Of a stretch of DNA of 64,000 bases, positions 44,800 to 54,722 are shown one piece after another (the stretch's first letter is position 1; every line of letters starts with the position of its first letter). The DNA is taken from positions 254,148-318,147 of the forward strand of contig NZ_LMLH01000003.1 of the NCBI RefSeq assembly GCF_001421885.1, read 5' to 3'. The position numbers and the translations under genes were made by a program. Below the pieces are notes generated by a model. That model did no database searches. It saw nothing but the letters and a program-made list of their open reading frames with translations, and was not told where the DNA came from. This DNA is from Pseudomonas sp. Leaf48. GTDB lineage: Bacteria; Pseudomonadota; Gammaproteobacteria; Pseudomonadales; Pseudomonadaceae.

Positions 44800-45276
44800 A
44801 TGCAGTTTCCACAGACATCGCCACAGCAAGCCCAACTTTCGCTGTTCGAAGCGTTCATGGCCCAGCCATTGGCACCGATCCTGAAAGACGTGGTCGAAGC
44901 GCCCTGGAGCGCCGAGCCCGAAGTTTTCAGTGAGCTGTCACTGCGCGGTGCAGCCGGAAACTGCCTGAACCTTCTGGCGCCGATTCTTCGGGAATTGAGC
45001 CAGGACCAGGATGCGCGCTGGCTGACACTGATAGCCCCGCCCGCCAGCCTGACCCAGGCCTGGCTACGCGATGCAGGCCTCAACCGCGAACGCATTCTGC
45101 TGCTGCAACCACGGGGCAGCCAAAGTGCCCAGCAACTGACCTGTGAAGCCCTGCGCCTGGGCCGCAGCCATACGGTGGTCAGTTGGCTCAACCCGTTGAA
45201 TGCCCAATCTCGGCAACAACTGATCAGCGCCGCCCGCACCGGGGACGCTCAGAGCCTGAATATTCGACTGGGTTAA
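44800..45276 (+). CDS. sulA: SOS-induced cell division inhibitor SulA
   Basis: A 158-residue protein resembling SulA, which binds FtsZ and stops septation during DNA damage. LTLIAPPASLTQAWLRDAGLNRERILLLQPRG in the RecA-like core and TVVSWLNPLNAQSRQQLISAA match the family; the N-terminus (QAQLSLFEAFMAQPL) is variable. A strong AAAGGAGG precedes the ATG. It is coexpressed with lexA from the SOS promoter. A 9-base hairpin without T-run (45308-45332) follows. Confidence 0.93.
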   Translation: MQFPQTSPQQAQLSLFEAFMAQPLAPILKDVVEAPWSAEPEVFSELSLRGAAGNCLNLLAPILRELSQDQDARWLTLIAPPASLTQAWLRDAGLNRERILLLQPRGSQSAQQLTCEALRLGRSHTVVSWLNPLNAQSRQQLISAARTGDAQSLNIRLG

Positions 45277-45307
45277 CGGCAGGCAAGACGCGTTTTGATC
45301 CGCGTAA

Positions 45308-45332
45308 GGCTTCTCCAAGGGACGGAGAAGCC
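45308..45332 (+). other. Hairpin downstream of sulA
   Basis: GGCTTCTCC and GGAGAAGCC pair around AAGGGAC. There is no T-run, so it may protect the 3' end or act with Rho rather than as an intrinsic terminator. Confidence 0.4.
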
Positions 45333-45369
45333 GATATGTGGCGATACAGGATAATGCGACGGACGGGGA

Positions 45370-45603
45370 TCAGTGCAGAACCCGCGATCCCTCTTCCTTT
45401 TCGAATTCGCCCTCGACAAGGCGACCCGCCATCTGCACGCCGACGCTCAGCATCGCCTTGGCGACCTCTACGTGCTGGCCTTGCAGAAACACCTTGGCAT
45501 CCTCGGAGAAATCCAAAGTAACCAGAGAACCTTCGTCCTCGGCCCTGCGCAGCTCGATTCGGCCGTCTGGTAACTCGACAATTTCTAGAAAGGACGTTGG
45601 CAT
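45370..45603 (-). CDS. Small conserved-looking protein of unknown function
   Basis: A 77-residue acidic soluble protein (MPTSFLEIVELPDGRIELRR, VTLDFSEDAKVFLQGQHVEV, then EGEFEKEEGSRVLH). The pattern of a short beta-sheet followed by a helix suggests a compact domain. The ATG at 45603 is chosen over 45681 because GGAG lies 11 bases upstream and the longer N-terminus looks non-coding. By order it corresponds to a gene after sulA in PAO1 (PA3009, from memory). Nothing indicates its function. Confidence 0.75.
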   Translation of the reverse strand: MPTSFLEIVELPDGRIELRRAEDEGSLVTLDFSEDAKVFLQGQHVEVAKAMLSVGVQMAGRLVEGEFEKEEGSRVLH

Positions 45604-45697
45604 AAAGGACTGTTCTCCACGAAAGGCGAGCATTATATAGGCATCGTTCAGGCTTCGCTTGGTATCTTGACCAGCTGTCATTGCCTGGACGCTTCTT

Positions 45698-46222
45698 TCA
45701 GCACTCGTTCAGGCCTTCGCGAAACCTGATCGCCAACCCTTTCAGGTTCTGACGCCAGCTCTCCAGCTCTTCCCGACTCAGCTCCTCGGCTGCCTCCTCT
45801 TCGTCCAGATTGACCGCCAGGATCAACGGTTGCGTCACATCGCCTTTTGGCTTGCGCGGCGCTCTTGGCGGCTGGAACAGCGCAGCATGGGCCGCCAACA
45901 GCTTGGCCAGCCAGGTTTGCGGATTGTGGGCCAGTTCGACCATCTCGGCCATTTCCGGAATGGCGATGGTTTCCAGCACTTCTCGAGTCAGCAACAGCTC
46001 TGCACGGGGCGCATTGGCTTGTGGCAGACGATAGAAGCCGGCGATTTCATGGCACAGCCCCAACAAGGCGCCGTACAGGTGAAACAATGCCGATTCGCGT
46101 CCGGCCTGGATCAGCGCCAGGGAGTTCATTGCCCGCCCCTCCTCCGCCCGCGCGAGCGCCTCAAGCGACAGGCCGGCGAAATAAATCTTCTGATTGGTAC
46201 GGGTATAGAGTTCGTGGGCCAT
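45698..46222 (-). CDS. DUF6586-like helical protein
   Basis: A 174-residue mostly helical cytoplasmic protein (MAHELYTRTNQKIYFAGLSL, SALFHLYGALLGLCHEIAGF), with a Pro/Lys-rich linker (FQPPRAPRKPKGD) and an acidic helical end. I associate this N-terminus with the pseudomonad family DUF6586, without certainty. The ATG at 46222 has GGAGG 8 bases upstream. It ends 94 bases before the next minus-strand gene start at 45603, so the two may share a transcript. Function unknown. Confidence 0.75.
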   Translation of the reverse strand: MAHELYTRTNQKIYFAGLSLEALARAEEGRAMNSLALIQAGRESALFHLYGALLGLCHEIAGFYRLPQANAPRAELLLTREVLETIAIPEMAEMVELAHNPQTWLAKLLAAHAALFQPPRAPRKPKGDVTQPLILAVNLDEEEAAEELSREELESWRQNLKGLAIRFREGLNEC

Positions 46223-46394
46223 GACGGCAGCCTCCACAACGAATAAGGGCTTCTAGCAGGTCAGACAGTGTCGTGGATCGGCCGATGCGACTGCAAGCCC
46301 TACCATACAAGCGAGCCTGCTCCGGGCGGAGTTCCGACGATGGACGTCAACGATAACGCGAGCTTTCTGGATAAACGCGTCGCCCTAGCGTTTT

Positions 46395-46419
46395 TTCGCG
46401 AGCGTGCTCGCTCCTACAG
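46395..46419. repeat. REP-like element
   Basis: TTCGCGAGCGTGCTCGCTCC then TACA is a single element of the TGTAGGAGCGAGC family, downstream of topA. Confidence 0.65.
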
Positions 46420-46441
46420 AAAGAGACAGCAGACAACCAAC

Positions 46442-46486
46442 AAAAAGGCCGCATGAACACCCTAAGGTGCTCATGCGGCCTTTTTG
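46442..46486 (-). terminator. Intrinsic terminator of topA
   Basis: AAAAAGGCCGCATG-A-ACACC and GGTGCTCATGCGGCC with TTTTT form a stem of about 18 pairs with one bulge or mismatch, 14 bases past the topA stop; the T-run is present in both directions. Confidence 0.88.
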
Positions 46487-46499
46487 CTACCGCAGGCCG

Positions 46500-49127
46500 T
46501 TAAGCCTTGGCGGCCGGACGCTTGTCTTCAACCTTCCACTTGCCACCGTCATAGAACGCTTTCCAGCCAGTCGGCTTACCGTCGACTTCGGTCTGCACGT
46601 ACTGTTCCTTGGTCTTGCGGCTATAGCGGATTACCGCTGGCAGGCCATCCGGGTCCTTCTTCGGCGCTTCGCAGAGGAAGTGATACTTGGGATCGATCTC
46701 ATCCTTGTGCGGGATGATTTCCAGCACCAGAGGAGCACGGGTCTCACGGTTTTTCGGGAACTGGCTGGCCGCCAGGAACAGTCCGGATGCACCATCGCGC
46801 AGGATGTAGGTGTCGTTGACCTTTTCGCATTTCAGCTCGGGCATCTTCACCGGGTCCATCTTCGGCGGCGCCGCATCACCGCTTTTCAGCAGTTTGCGGG
46901 TGTTCTTGCAGGTCGCATTGGTGCAACCGAAGAACTTGCCGAAACGGCCGGTCTTGAGCTGCATCTCGCTGCCACACTTGTCGCATTCCAGGCTCGGGCC
47001 TTCATAGCCTTTGATGCGGTAGGTGCCCTCCTCGATTTCGTAGCCATTGCAATCGGGGTTGTTACCGCAGATGTGCAGCTTGCGCTTCTCATCCAGCAGG
47101 TAGGCATCCATCGCCGTGCTGCAGATCGGGCAGCGATGCTTGCCACGCAACACCAGCGACTCCGACTCACCCTCGTCGTCCGCGGCGATTTCATCGCCCG
47201 GCACCAGGTTAACGGTGGCCTTGCAGCGCTCTTTCGGCGGCAGGCTGTAGCCCGAGCAACCGAGGAACACGCCGGTCGAAGCAGTACGAATCTGCATCGG
47301 ACGACCGCAGGTGGTGCACGGAATGTCGGTCATTACCGGCTGGTTGGCACGCATGCCGTTGTCCGGGCTTTCGGCAACTTCCAGTTTCTTCTTGAAGTCG
47401 CCGTAGAACTCGTCCAGCACGTTTTTCCAGTCGCGTTCGCCCTGGGCCACGTCATCGAGGTGCTCTTCCATGCCGGCGGTGAAGCCGTAGTCCATCAGGT
47501 TGGAGAAGCTTTCGGACAGGCGCTCGGTAACGATGTCTCCCATCTTTTCCGAGTAGAAGCGGCGGTTATGCAGCGCCACGTAGCCACGGTCCTGGATGGT
47601 CGAAATGATCGCCGCATAGGTCGAAGGACGACCAATGCCGCGCTTTTCCATTTCCTTGACCAGGCTGGCTTCCGAGTAACGCGCCGGCGGCTTGGTGAAA
47701 TGCTGGGTCGGATCAAGCTTGATCAGCTTCATCGCATCGCCCTGGGCCATGTCCGGCAATACATCGTCGTCGCCTGGCTTGGCAATTTGCGGCATGACAC
47801 GGGTGTAACCGTCGAACTTGAGGATGCGGCCCTTGGCGCGCAGCTCGAAGTCGCCGGCACCGACGGTGACGGTAGTCGACAGGTATTGCGCCGGCAGCAT
47901 CTGGCAAGCGAGGAACTGGCGCCAGATCAGCTCGTAGAGCCGCTCAGCGTCACGCTCCATGCCCGACAGCTTGCTTGGCTCAGTATTGGCGTCGGAAGGA
48001 CGAATCGCTTCGTGAGCCTCCTGTGCGCCTTCCTTGCTGCTGTAGACGTTCGGCGTTTCCGGCAGGTACTTCTTGCCGAACTCGCCTTCAATATAGGTAC
48101 GCGCCATCGCCACGGCGTCAGCCGAGAGGTTGGTGGAGTCGGTACGCATGTAAGTGATGTAGCCGGCTTCATACAGACGCTGGGCCATCATCATGGTCTT
48201 CTTCACGCCGAAGCCCAGGCGGTTGCTCGCGGCCTGTTGCAGGGTGGAGGTGATGAATGGCGCCGACGGTTTGCTGCTGGTCGGCTTGTCTTCGCGCTTG
48301 ACGATGCTGTAGCTGGAAGCCTTGAGCTTTTCCAGCGCGGCCATGGCCTGGGCTTCATTGAGCGGCTTGAAGGCTTCGCCTTTCTCGCGAGCCACGTCGA
48401 AACGCACGTTCGCGCCCTTGGCGGTGCCGAGGTCAGCGTGGATTTCCCAATACTCTTCAGGGTTGAAGGCACGGATTTCGCGCTCACGCTCAACAACCAG
48501 CTTTACCGCTACCGACTGCACGCGACCGGCGGACAGGCCGCGGGCGATCTTGGCCCACAGCAGCGGCGAAACCATGTAACCCACTACGCGGTCGAGGAAG
48601 CGACGCGCCTGCTGAGCGTTGACACGATCGATGTCCAGTTCGCCCGGCTGGGAGAAGGCTTCCTGAATCGCCTTCTTGGTGATTTCGTTGAACACCACGC
48701 GCTTGTAGCGGCTGTCGTCACCACCGATGGCTTCGCGCAGGTGCCAGGCAATGGCTTCCCCCTCGCGATCCAAGTCGGTTGCGAGATAGATGGTGTCAGC
48801 ATCCTTGGCGAGCCGGCGCAGCTCTTCGATGACTTTTTCTTTGCCCGGGAGGATCTCGTACTTGGCTTTCCAGCCATGATCCGGATCGACACCCATGCGC
48901 GCGACCAGCTGCTTGCGCGCCTTTTCTTTCGGCGAGAGCACCGGACCTTCACCTGCGGCGGCCTTGCCACGCTTGGCAGCTGGCTCTTTGCTGGCGCTAG
49001 CCGAACCGCTGGTGGGCAGGTCTCGGATATGGCCGATGCTCGACTTCACCACGTATTGGTTACCCAGATACTTGTTGATGGTCTTGGCCTTAGCCGGGGA
49101 TTCCACAATGACCAGCGATTTGCCCAT
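46500..49127 (-). CDS. topA: DNA topoisomerase I
   Basis: An 875-residue type IA topoisomerase that relaxes negative supercoils. The TOPRIM domain is at the N-terminus ([32 protein letters not shown]), the active-site Tyr is in [11 protein letters not shown] near residue 330, and three C-terminal zinc ribbons are visible ([37 protein letters not shown] with later Cys pairs). An insert near residues 40-65 is Ala/Lys-rich. The ribosome-binding site before the ATG is weak. It is a single gene with its own terminator. Confidence 0.98.
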   Translation of the reverse strand: MGKSLVIVESPAKAKTINKYLGNQYVVKSSIGHIRDLPTSGSASASKEPAAKRGKAAAGEGPVLSPKEKARKQLVARMGVDPDHGWKAKYEILPGKEKVIEELRRLAKDADTIYLATDLDREGEAIAWHLREAIGGDDSRYKRVVFNEITKKAIQEAFSQPGELDIDRVNAQQARRFLDRVVGYMVSPLLWAKIARGLSAGRVQSVAVKLVVEREREIRAFNPEEYWEIHADLGTAKGANVRFDVAREKGEAFKPLNEAQAMAALEKLKASSYSIVKREDKPTSSKPSAPFITSTLQQAASNRLGFGVKKTMMMAQRLYEAGYITYMRTDSTNLSADAVAMARTYIEGEFGKKYLPETPNVYSSKEGAQEAHEAIRPSDANTEPSKLSGMERDAERLYELIWRQFLACQMLPAQYLSTTVTVGAGDFELRAKGRILKFDGYTRVMPQIAKPGDDDVLPDMAQGDAMKLIKLDPTQHFTKPPARYSEASLVKEMEKRGIGRPSTYAAIISTIQDRGYVALHNRRFYSEKMGDIVTERLSESFSNLMDYGFTAGMEEHLDDVAQGERDWKNVLDEFYGDFKKKLEVAESPDNGMRANQPVMTDIPCTTCGRPMQIRTASTGVFLGCSGYSLPPKERCKATVNLVPGDEIAADDEGESESLVLRGKHRCPICSTAMDAYLLDEKRKLHICGNNPDCNGYEIEEGTYRIKGYEGPSLECDKCGSEMQLKTGRFGKFFGCTNATCKNTRKLLKSGDAAPPKMDPVKMPELKCEKVNDTYILRDGASGLFLAASQFPKNRETRAPLVLEIIPHKDEIDPKYHFLCEAPKKDPDGLPAVIRYSRKTKEQYVQTEVDGKPTGWKAFYDGGKWKVEDKRPAAKA

Positions 49128-49241
49128 GGATCAGAAAATTCCTGAATTCGAGAAGTGAAAGGCGATTGGCGCCTGACGCGGCACCGCTATATATAGTGGC
49201 AACAAGGTGAGGTCAAGCGCAGGGTTTTGCGCGCCCTCGGC

Positions 49242-49478
49242 TTATGGCCTGTTAAAAAGGCTTTCTTCGGCCTGCACCAGAGCAAAGCGCGGCACCTGTT
49301 CGCCGTCAACCTCGACGGTCTCCAGGAACATGCTCAAGGGACGTACCCAAAAGCCGTAATCGCCATACAGGGCTTGGTAGAAGACCACTTCTTCTTCGCT
49401 TTCCGAATGCCGCGCGACACTGAATACGCGGTACTGCGGACCTTTGTAATGTTGGTAGAGCCCAGGTTGTATCGGCAT
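49242..49478 (-). CDS. DUF1653 family protein
   Basis: A 78-residue protein (MPIQPGLYQHYKGPQYRVFS, VVFYQALYGDYGFWVRPLSMFLE) with the aromatic-rich small beta-domain of DUF1653, whose members are conserved and uncharacterised. The ATG at 49478 has GAGG 8 bases upstream, which decides it over 49496. It lies between fadA and topA on the minus strand but after the fadBA terminator, so it is probably separately expressed. Confidence 0.87.
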   Translation of the reverse strand: MPIQPGLYQHYKGPQYRVFSVARHSESEEEVVFYQALYGDYGFWVRPLSMFLETVEVDGEQVPRFALVQAEESLFNRP

Positions 49479-49530
49479 GCTTTGGCCCTCACTCAAATTT
49501 TTTCAAAATAAAAACAAAAATAAATCCGGA

Positions 49531-49560
49531 AAAACAAAAACCGGGGCACTTGGCCCCGGC
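49531..49560 (-). terminator. Intrinsic terminator of fadBA
   Basis: CCGGGGC and GCCCCGG (49541-49559) pair around ACTTG; on the minus strand TTTTTGTTTT follows. It begins 18 bases past the fadA stop. Confidence 0.9.
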
Positions 49561-49577
49561 TTCCATCAACGAGACGC

Positions 49578-50768
<1,191 letters not shown>

Positions 50769-50782
50769 CTAGTTGGGGGCAC

Positions 50783-52930
50783 TTAACCGAAGAAGCTCTG
50801 GCCGTTCTTGGCCATTTCACGCAGCTTCGCGGTCGGGTGGTACAGCGCGCCCAAATCAGCGTACTGGTCAGCCAGGGCAACGAACTGGGCAACACCGATC
50901 GAATCGATGTAGCGCAGCGCACCGCCACGGAATGGAGGGAAACCAATACCGTAGACCAGACCCATGTCGGCTTCGGCAGCGGTTTCGACAATGCCGTCTT
51001 CAAGGCAACGCACGGTTTCCAGGCACAGCGGGATCATCATCCAGTTGATGATGTCTTCGTCAGTGACTTCGCGCTGCTCGTAGACGATTGGCTTGAGCAC
51101 TTCCAGTACCGCCGGGTCGGCGACTTTCTTCTGCTTGCCTTTCTTGTCGGTCTCGTAGGCGTAGAAGCCCTTGCCGTTCTTCTGGCCCAGGCGCTTGGCT
51201 TCGTAGAGCACGTCGATGGCCGTACGACGGTCATCTTTCATGCGATCAGGGAAACCTTCAGCCATTACGTCACGGCCGTGGTGGCCGGTGTCGATGCCGA
51301 CCACGTCCATCAGGTAGGCCGGGCCCATAGGCCAGCCGAATTTTTCCATGACCTTGTCGATACGCACGAAGTCCACACCGGCGCTGACCAGCTTGGCGAA
51401 ACCGCCGAAGTACGGGAACAGGACGCGGTTGACCAGGAAGCCCGGGCAGTCGTTGACGACGATCGGGTTCTTGCCCATTTTCTTGGCGTAGGCAACGGTG
51501 GTGGCAATCGCCAGCTCGCTGGACTTCTCGCCACGGATGACCTCAACCAGCGGCATCATGTGCACCGGGTTGAAGAAGTGCATGCCGACGAAGTTTTCCG
51601 GACGCTTGAGGTTTTTGGCCAGCAAGGTGATGGAAATGGTCGAGGTGTTCGAGGCGAGGATGGTGTCCTCTTTGACCTGGTCTTCGACTTCGGCCAGAAC
51701 GGCTTGCTTGACCTTTGGGTTCTCGACGACAGCTTCAACCACCAGGTCGACGTGACCGAAATCACCGTAGGACAAGGTAGGACGAATGCCGTTGAGTACT
51801 TCGGCCATTTTTGCGGCGGTCATGCGGCCTTTTTCAACGCGGCCAACCAGCAGTTTGGCGGCTTCGGCCAGCCCCTGCTCGATACCGTGCTCGTTGATGT
51901 CCTTCATCAGGATCGGCGTGCCTTTGGAAGCCGACTGGTAGGCGATGCCGCCACCCATGATGCCGGCGCCCAGTACAGCGGCCTGCTTCACGTCCTTGGC
52001 GATTTCGTCGTAGGCCTTGGCCTTTTTCTTCAGCTCCTGATCGTTCAGGAACAGACCGACCAGGCTTTGTGCAGCAGAGGTCTTGGCCAGTTTGACGAAA
52101 CCGGCAGCTTCGACTTCCAGCGCCTTGTCACGACCGAAGTTCGCAGCTTTCTGGATGGTCTTGATCGCTTCAACCGGCGCCGGGTAGTTCGGGCCAGCCT
52201 GACCGGCCACGAAACCTTTGGCGGTTTCGAAGGCCATCATTTGTTCGATAGCGTTCAGCTTGAGTTTCTCAAGCTTGGGCTGACGCTTGGCCTTGAAGTC
52301 GAACTCACCGGAAATGGCGCGCTTGATCAGTTCCAGGGCAGCATCTTGCAATTTCTCAGGAGCAACCACTGCATCGACGGCACCGACTTTCAGCGCGTCT
52401 TCAGGACGGTTTTCCTTGCCAGCGGCAATCCACTCGATGGCGTTGTCGGCACCGATCAGGCGCGGCAGACGCACGGTACCGCCGAAGCCCGGGTAGATGC
52501 CCAGCTTGACTTCCGGCAGACCGATCTTGGCCTTGGTGGACATGACGCGGTAGTCCGCCGCCAGGCACATTTCCAGGCCGCCACCCAACGCGATGCCGTT
52601 GATGGCCGCTACGGTCGGCACGTTGAGGTCTTCGAAATCGCTGAAAATCTTGTTGGCTTCGAGGTTGCCAGCAACCAGCTCTGCATCCGGCAGCTTGAAG
52701 TTGTCGACAAATTCAGTGATGTCGGCACCGACGATGAACACGTCCTTGCCGCTGCTGACGATCACACCCTTGATCGAATTATCTGCCTTGATGGCGTCCA
52801 CGGCCTGACGCAGTTCGTTCAGGGTTAGACGGTTGAACTTGTTGACGGACTCACCCTTGAGGTCGAACTTCAGTTCGACGATGCCACTTTCAAGAGCCTT
52901 AACCGTGATGGCTTTACCTTCGTAAATCAT
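50783..52930 (-). CDS. fadB: Fatty acid oxidation complex alpha subunit
   Basis: A 715-residue multifunctional enzyme: an N-terminal enoyl-CoA hydratase/isomerase (residues 1-190, [34 protein letters not shown]) and a C-terminal 3-hydroxyacyl-CoA dehydrogenase ([20 protein letters not shown] near 315, then [19 protein letters not shown]). The ATG at 52930 has GGAG 8 bases upstream and matches the family N-terminus [10 protein letters not shown]. Half-sites resembling the PsrA motif lie about 150 bases upstream. Confidence 0.97.
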   Translation of the reverse strand: MIYEGKAITVKALESGIVELKFDLKGESVNKFNRLTLNELRQAVDAIKADNSIKGVIVSSGKDVFIVGADITEFVDNFKLPDAELVAGNLEANKIFSDFEDLNVPTVAAINGIALGGGLEMCLAADYRVMSTKAKIGLPEVKLGIYPGFGGTVRLPRLIGADNAIEWIAAGKENRPEDALKVGAVDAVVAPEKLQDAALELIKRAISGEFDFKAKRQPKLEKLKLNAIEQMMAFETAKGFVAGQAGPNYPAPVEAIKTIQKAANFGRDKALEVEAAGFVKLAKTSAAQSLVGLFLNDQELKKKAKAYDEIAKDVKQAAVLGAGIMGGGIAYQSASKGTPILMKDINEHGIEQGLAEAAKLLVGRVEKGRMTAAKMAEVLNGIRPTLSYGDFGHVDLVVEAVVENPKVKQAVLAEVEDQVKEDTILASNTSTISITLLAKNLKRPENFVGMHFFNPVHMMPLVEVIRGEKSSELAIATTVAYAKKMGKNPIVVNDCPGFLVNRVLFPYFGGFAKLVSAGVDFVRIDKVMEKFGWPMGPAYLMDVVGIDTGHHGRDVMAEGFPDRMKDDRRTAIDVLYEAKRLGQKNGKGFYAYETDKKGKQKKVADPAVLEVLKPIVYEQREVTDEDIINWMMIPLCLETVRCLEDGIVETAAEADMGLVYGIGFPPFRGGALRYIDSIGVAQFVALADQYADLGALYHPTAKLREMAKNGQSFFG

Positions 52931-53079
52931 CAACTGATCTCCACGATATGGAAGCTGAACAGTACACGTCGGACGCAGGCGAATGGTTCGGCAGGGACGG
53001 TTTCCGTCGATGCTACGCCCATTCCCCCGACACACCCGCCAACGCGATATTCGGGATTCTGTAGGAGCGATCTGTAAAA

Positions 53080-53106
53080 CAAACGCTCAATTCATACGCC
53101 CGTTTG
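53080..53106. promoter_or_regulatory. Possible PsrA half-sites upstream of fadB
   Basis: CAAACG (53080-53085) and CGTTTG (53101-53106) form an inverted repeat within AAACAAACG...CGTTTGATTT. They resemble PsrA half-sites but are 15 bases apart rather than the reported 2-4. Confidence 0.35.
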
Positions 53107-53387
53107 ATTTGGGTACGTCACCTTCACGGAATTTCCGACAATTGTCAATCGCCTGAAACAGGGGATGGAGCGCGACTTTACGGTCATTTCCGTACTACGA
53201 GGCCTTAAACACGCCGAAGCATGTGAACGCATTCATAGGATCAATTGTTAGAAAAGTCGCCCTAATTCCCTGCAGGCCGCGTTTAACGAGCTACGCTGGC
53301 GAAAAGCGGGATAAACATGAATGCTTTTTGGCAATGCCTGATGCAAATTCAGCCCGAACCGATTTACCGGCCTGCCTGGCCAAACCG

Positions 53388-53415
53388 GCCCGATGATACT
53401 GTCGGGCTTTTTTTT
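53388..53415 (+). terminator. Plus-strand intrinsic terminator of an unknown transcript
   Basis: GCCCGA and TCGGGC pair around TGATACTG and are followed by eight T. The genes on both sides (fadB and 53547-53984) are on the minus strand, so it has no protein-coding owner. Confidence 0.75.
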
Positions 53416-53420
53416 GCCCG

Positions 53421-53520
53421 ACTCCTGCAGGAGCCAGCATGCTGGCGATGGTGGTCAACGATGACGCGGCAAACCTGACGCCCCGAGGCGTTCTCTGGTT
53501 TTTCGCGAGCATGCTCGCGC
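53421..53520. repeat. Degenerate REP pair
   Basis: CTGCAGGAGCCAGCATGCTGGCG near 53424-53447 and TTTCGCGAGCATGCTCGCGC near 53501-53520 are palindromic and related to the REP families of the window, but diverged. Confidence 0.55.
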
Positions 53521-53546
53521 CTGCGCCGGCGTGAGCAGGAGGGAGT

Positions 53547-53984
53547 TCAGGCGAGCGCCTTCAAGGTGGCGTCGATCTGTTGCAATACCTCGGCTTCGCC
53601 CTTCTCGCCCCAGTACAAAGCGATCATCTGCCTGTCCGCCTCGACCTTGTAGACATTGCCTGGCAATTTTTCGAAATGATTGAGTAACGCCGGATCTTCG
53701 CAGATTTCCTGCCACTGATTGACCCAGACACCTGGCGATTTCTGCCAGTAACTCCAGCACGCAGGCTGACTGCCCCGGCGCGGGCGATGGTACTGCGCAC
53801 ACGGGCTTGGCGGCTCCTGGCTGAGCCAGTGCGGCCACTCCTGAGGCGCCAATTGCATGGCCAGGCCGATGCGTCGGGCCTCCATGCGCAGGGCTATCCG
53901 GCCACTCTGGGCACGGGACGGGCGCAACCATGCCAGTGGACTCAGCACCACCAGCAGTATTGACAGCACTATCCAGACCGTCAT
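53547..53984 (-). CDS. Membrane-anchored protein of unknown function
   Basis: A 145-residue protein with an N-terminal hydrophobic anchor (MTVWIVLSILLVVLSPLAWL) and a soluble remainder containing Trp-rich segments (QEWPHWLSQE, CWSYWQKSPGVWVNQWQEIC) and a helical end (EVLQQIDATLKALA). GGGAG lies 7 bases before the ATG. It is divergent from the Usp gene and in the position I remember for PA3016. Two or three Cys are present. It may be a secreted or anchored factor, but nothing indicates its role. Confidence 0.8.
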   Translation of the reverse strand: MTVWIVLSILLVVLSPLAWLRPSRAQSGRIALRMEARRIGLAMQLAPQEWPHWLSQEPPSPCAQYHRPRRGSQPACWSYWQKSPGVWVNQWQEICEDPALLNHFEKLPGNVYKVEADRQMIALYWGEKGEAEVLQQIDATLKALA

Positions 53985-54089
53985 ATCTGTACTCCCGATT
54001 CTTGATGGGCACATTGGGTCACTTTGGAACCAATGCGCTTGAAACCAGCCATACTTACCAATATTGCAATCCCTCAGGAGGAGCACCTC

Positions 54090-54530
54090 ATGCCCTACAA
54101 CCACATTCTGGTCGCTGTAGATCTAACCGAAGAGTGCGATCCTGTAATCCACCGCGCTCGCGAACTGTCGGTAAGTAGCGGTGCGAAGCTGTCGCTGGTG
54201 CACATTGTCGAGCCGATGGCCATGGCCTTTGGCGGTGATGTGCCAATGGACCTGTCACAACTGCAACAACAGCAGTTCGATCAGGCCAAAGAGCGCCTTG
54301 ACCGGCTGATCGTGAAGTATCCGGAGCTTACCCGGGAATACAGCCACCTGACCTACGGCCAGCCACGCCAGGAGATTCACCATCTGGCCAAGGAACAGAC
54401 CTGTGACCTGATCGTGGTGGGCAGCCATGGCCGGCATGGCCTGGCACTGCTGCTGGGCTCCACCGCCAACGACGTGTTGCATGGCGCCCCTTGCGATGTC
54501 CTCGCTGTACGCCTGCAAAACAAAAGCTGA
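54090..54530 (+). CDS. Universal stress protein
   Basis: A 146-residue UspA-family protein. ILVAVDLTEE at the N-terminus and the ATP-binding signature G-x2-G-x9-G-S in VVGSHGRHGLALLLGS near residue 115 indicate a nucleotide-binding Usp. It has the MAMAFGGD segment seen in UspA relatives and no membrane segment. GGAGGAG precedes the ATG at 54090; an in-frame ATG at 54024 lacks support. It is a single gene, followed by a REP pair and the uup terminator. Confidence 0.94.
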   Translation: MPYNHILVAVDLTEECDPVIHRARELSVSSGAKLSLVHIVEPMAMAFGGDVPMDLSQLQQQQFDQAKERLDRLIVKYPELTREYSHLTYGQPRQEIHHLAKEQTCDLIVVGSHGRHGLALLLGSTANDVLHGAPCDVLAVRLQNKS

Positions 54531-54543
54531 CAATACAAATCAT

Positions 54544-54633
54544 TGTGGGAGCGGGCTTGCTCGCGAAAGCGGTGTTACAGTCGACACATTCGTTGAATGT
54601 TAAACCGCCTTCGCGAGCAAGCCCGCTCCCACA
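54544..54633. repeat. REP inverted pair (BIME-like)
   Basis: TGTGGGAGCGGGCTTGCTCG at 54544 and its complement ending at 54633 face each other across about 32 bases, between convergent genes. Confidence 0.9.
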
Positions 54634-54670
54634 TGGAATCTGCGATAATCCGCAGATCGCATTGCATATG

Positions 54671-54709
54671 AAAAGCCCGGCGTTCATCACTGAACGCCGG
54701 GCTTTTTTT
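54671..54709. terminator. Bidirectional terminator between usp and uup
   Basis: AAAAGCCCGGCGTTCA and TGAACGCCGGGCTTTT form a perfect 16-base stem with a TCAC loop and a T-run. It ends 14 bases from the uup stop. Confidence 0.92.
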
Positions 54710-54722
54710 ATTGCGCGATCAA

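Larger units (their letters stand above)
52931..53546. other. Long intergenic region with a plus-strand terminator
   Basis: About 600 bases without a supportable protein gene. It contains the fadBA promoter region, possible PsrA half-sites (53080-53106), a plus-strand terminator (53388-53415) with no annotated plus-strand gene before it, and REP-like elements at its right end. A short plus-strand frame from 53317 runs through the terminator and is not called. Confidence 0.6.

Noticed and set aside
46268..46456. Small plus-strand frame between the DUF6586-like gene and topA
   Set aside because: It runs through a REP-like element and into the topA terminator, with no ribosome-binding site.
46404..49145. 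Open frame of over 900 codons antisense to topA
   Set aside because: A shadow of codon bias in a GC-rich gene; topA is unmistakable. Similar long antisense frames over fadB (50837-52828), slt (56880-58691), mfd (35759-37522) and wza (111-989) are rejected for the same reason.
53329..53345. Sigma-54-like TGGCAATGCCTGATGCA
   Set aside because: The GG to GC spacing is one base too long for a -24/-12 promoter.
53317..53475. Short plus-strand frame starting MNAFWQCLMQIQPEP
   Set aside because: It reads through the intrinsic terminator and a REP-like element; more likely part of a noncoding RNA or no gene.
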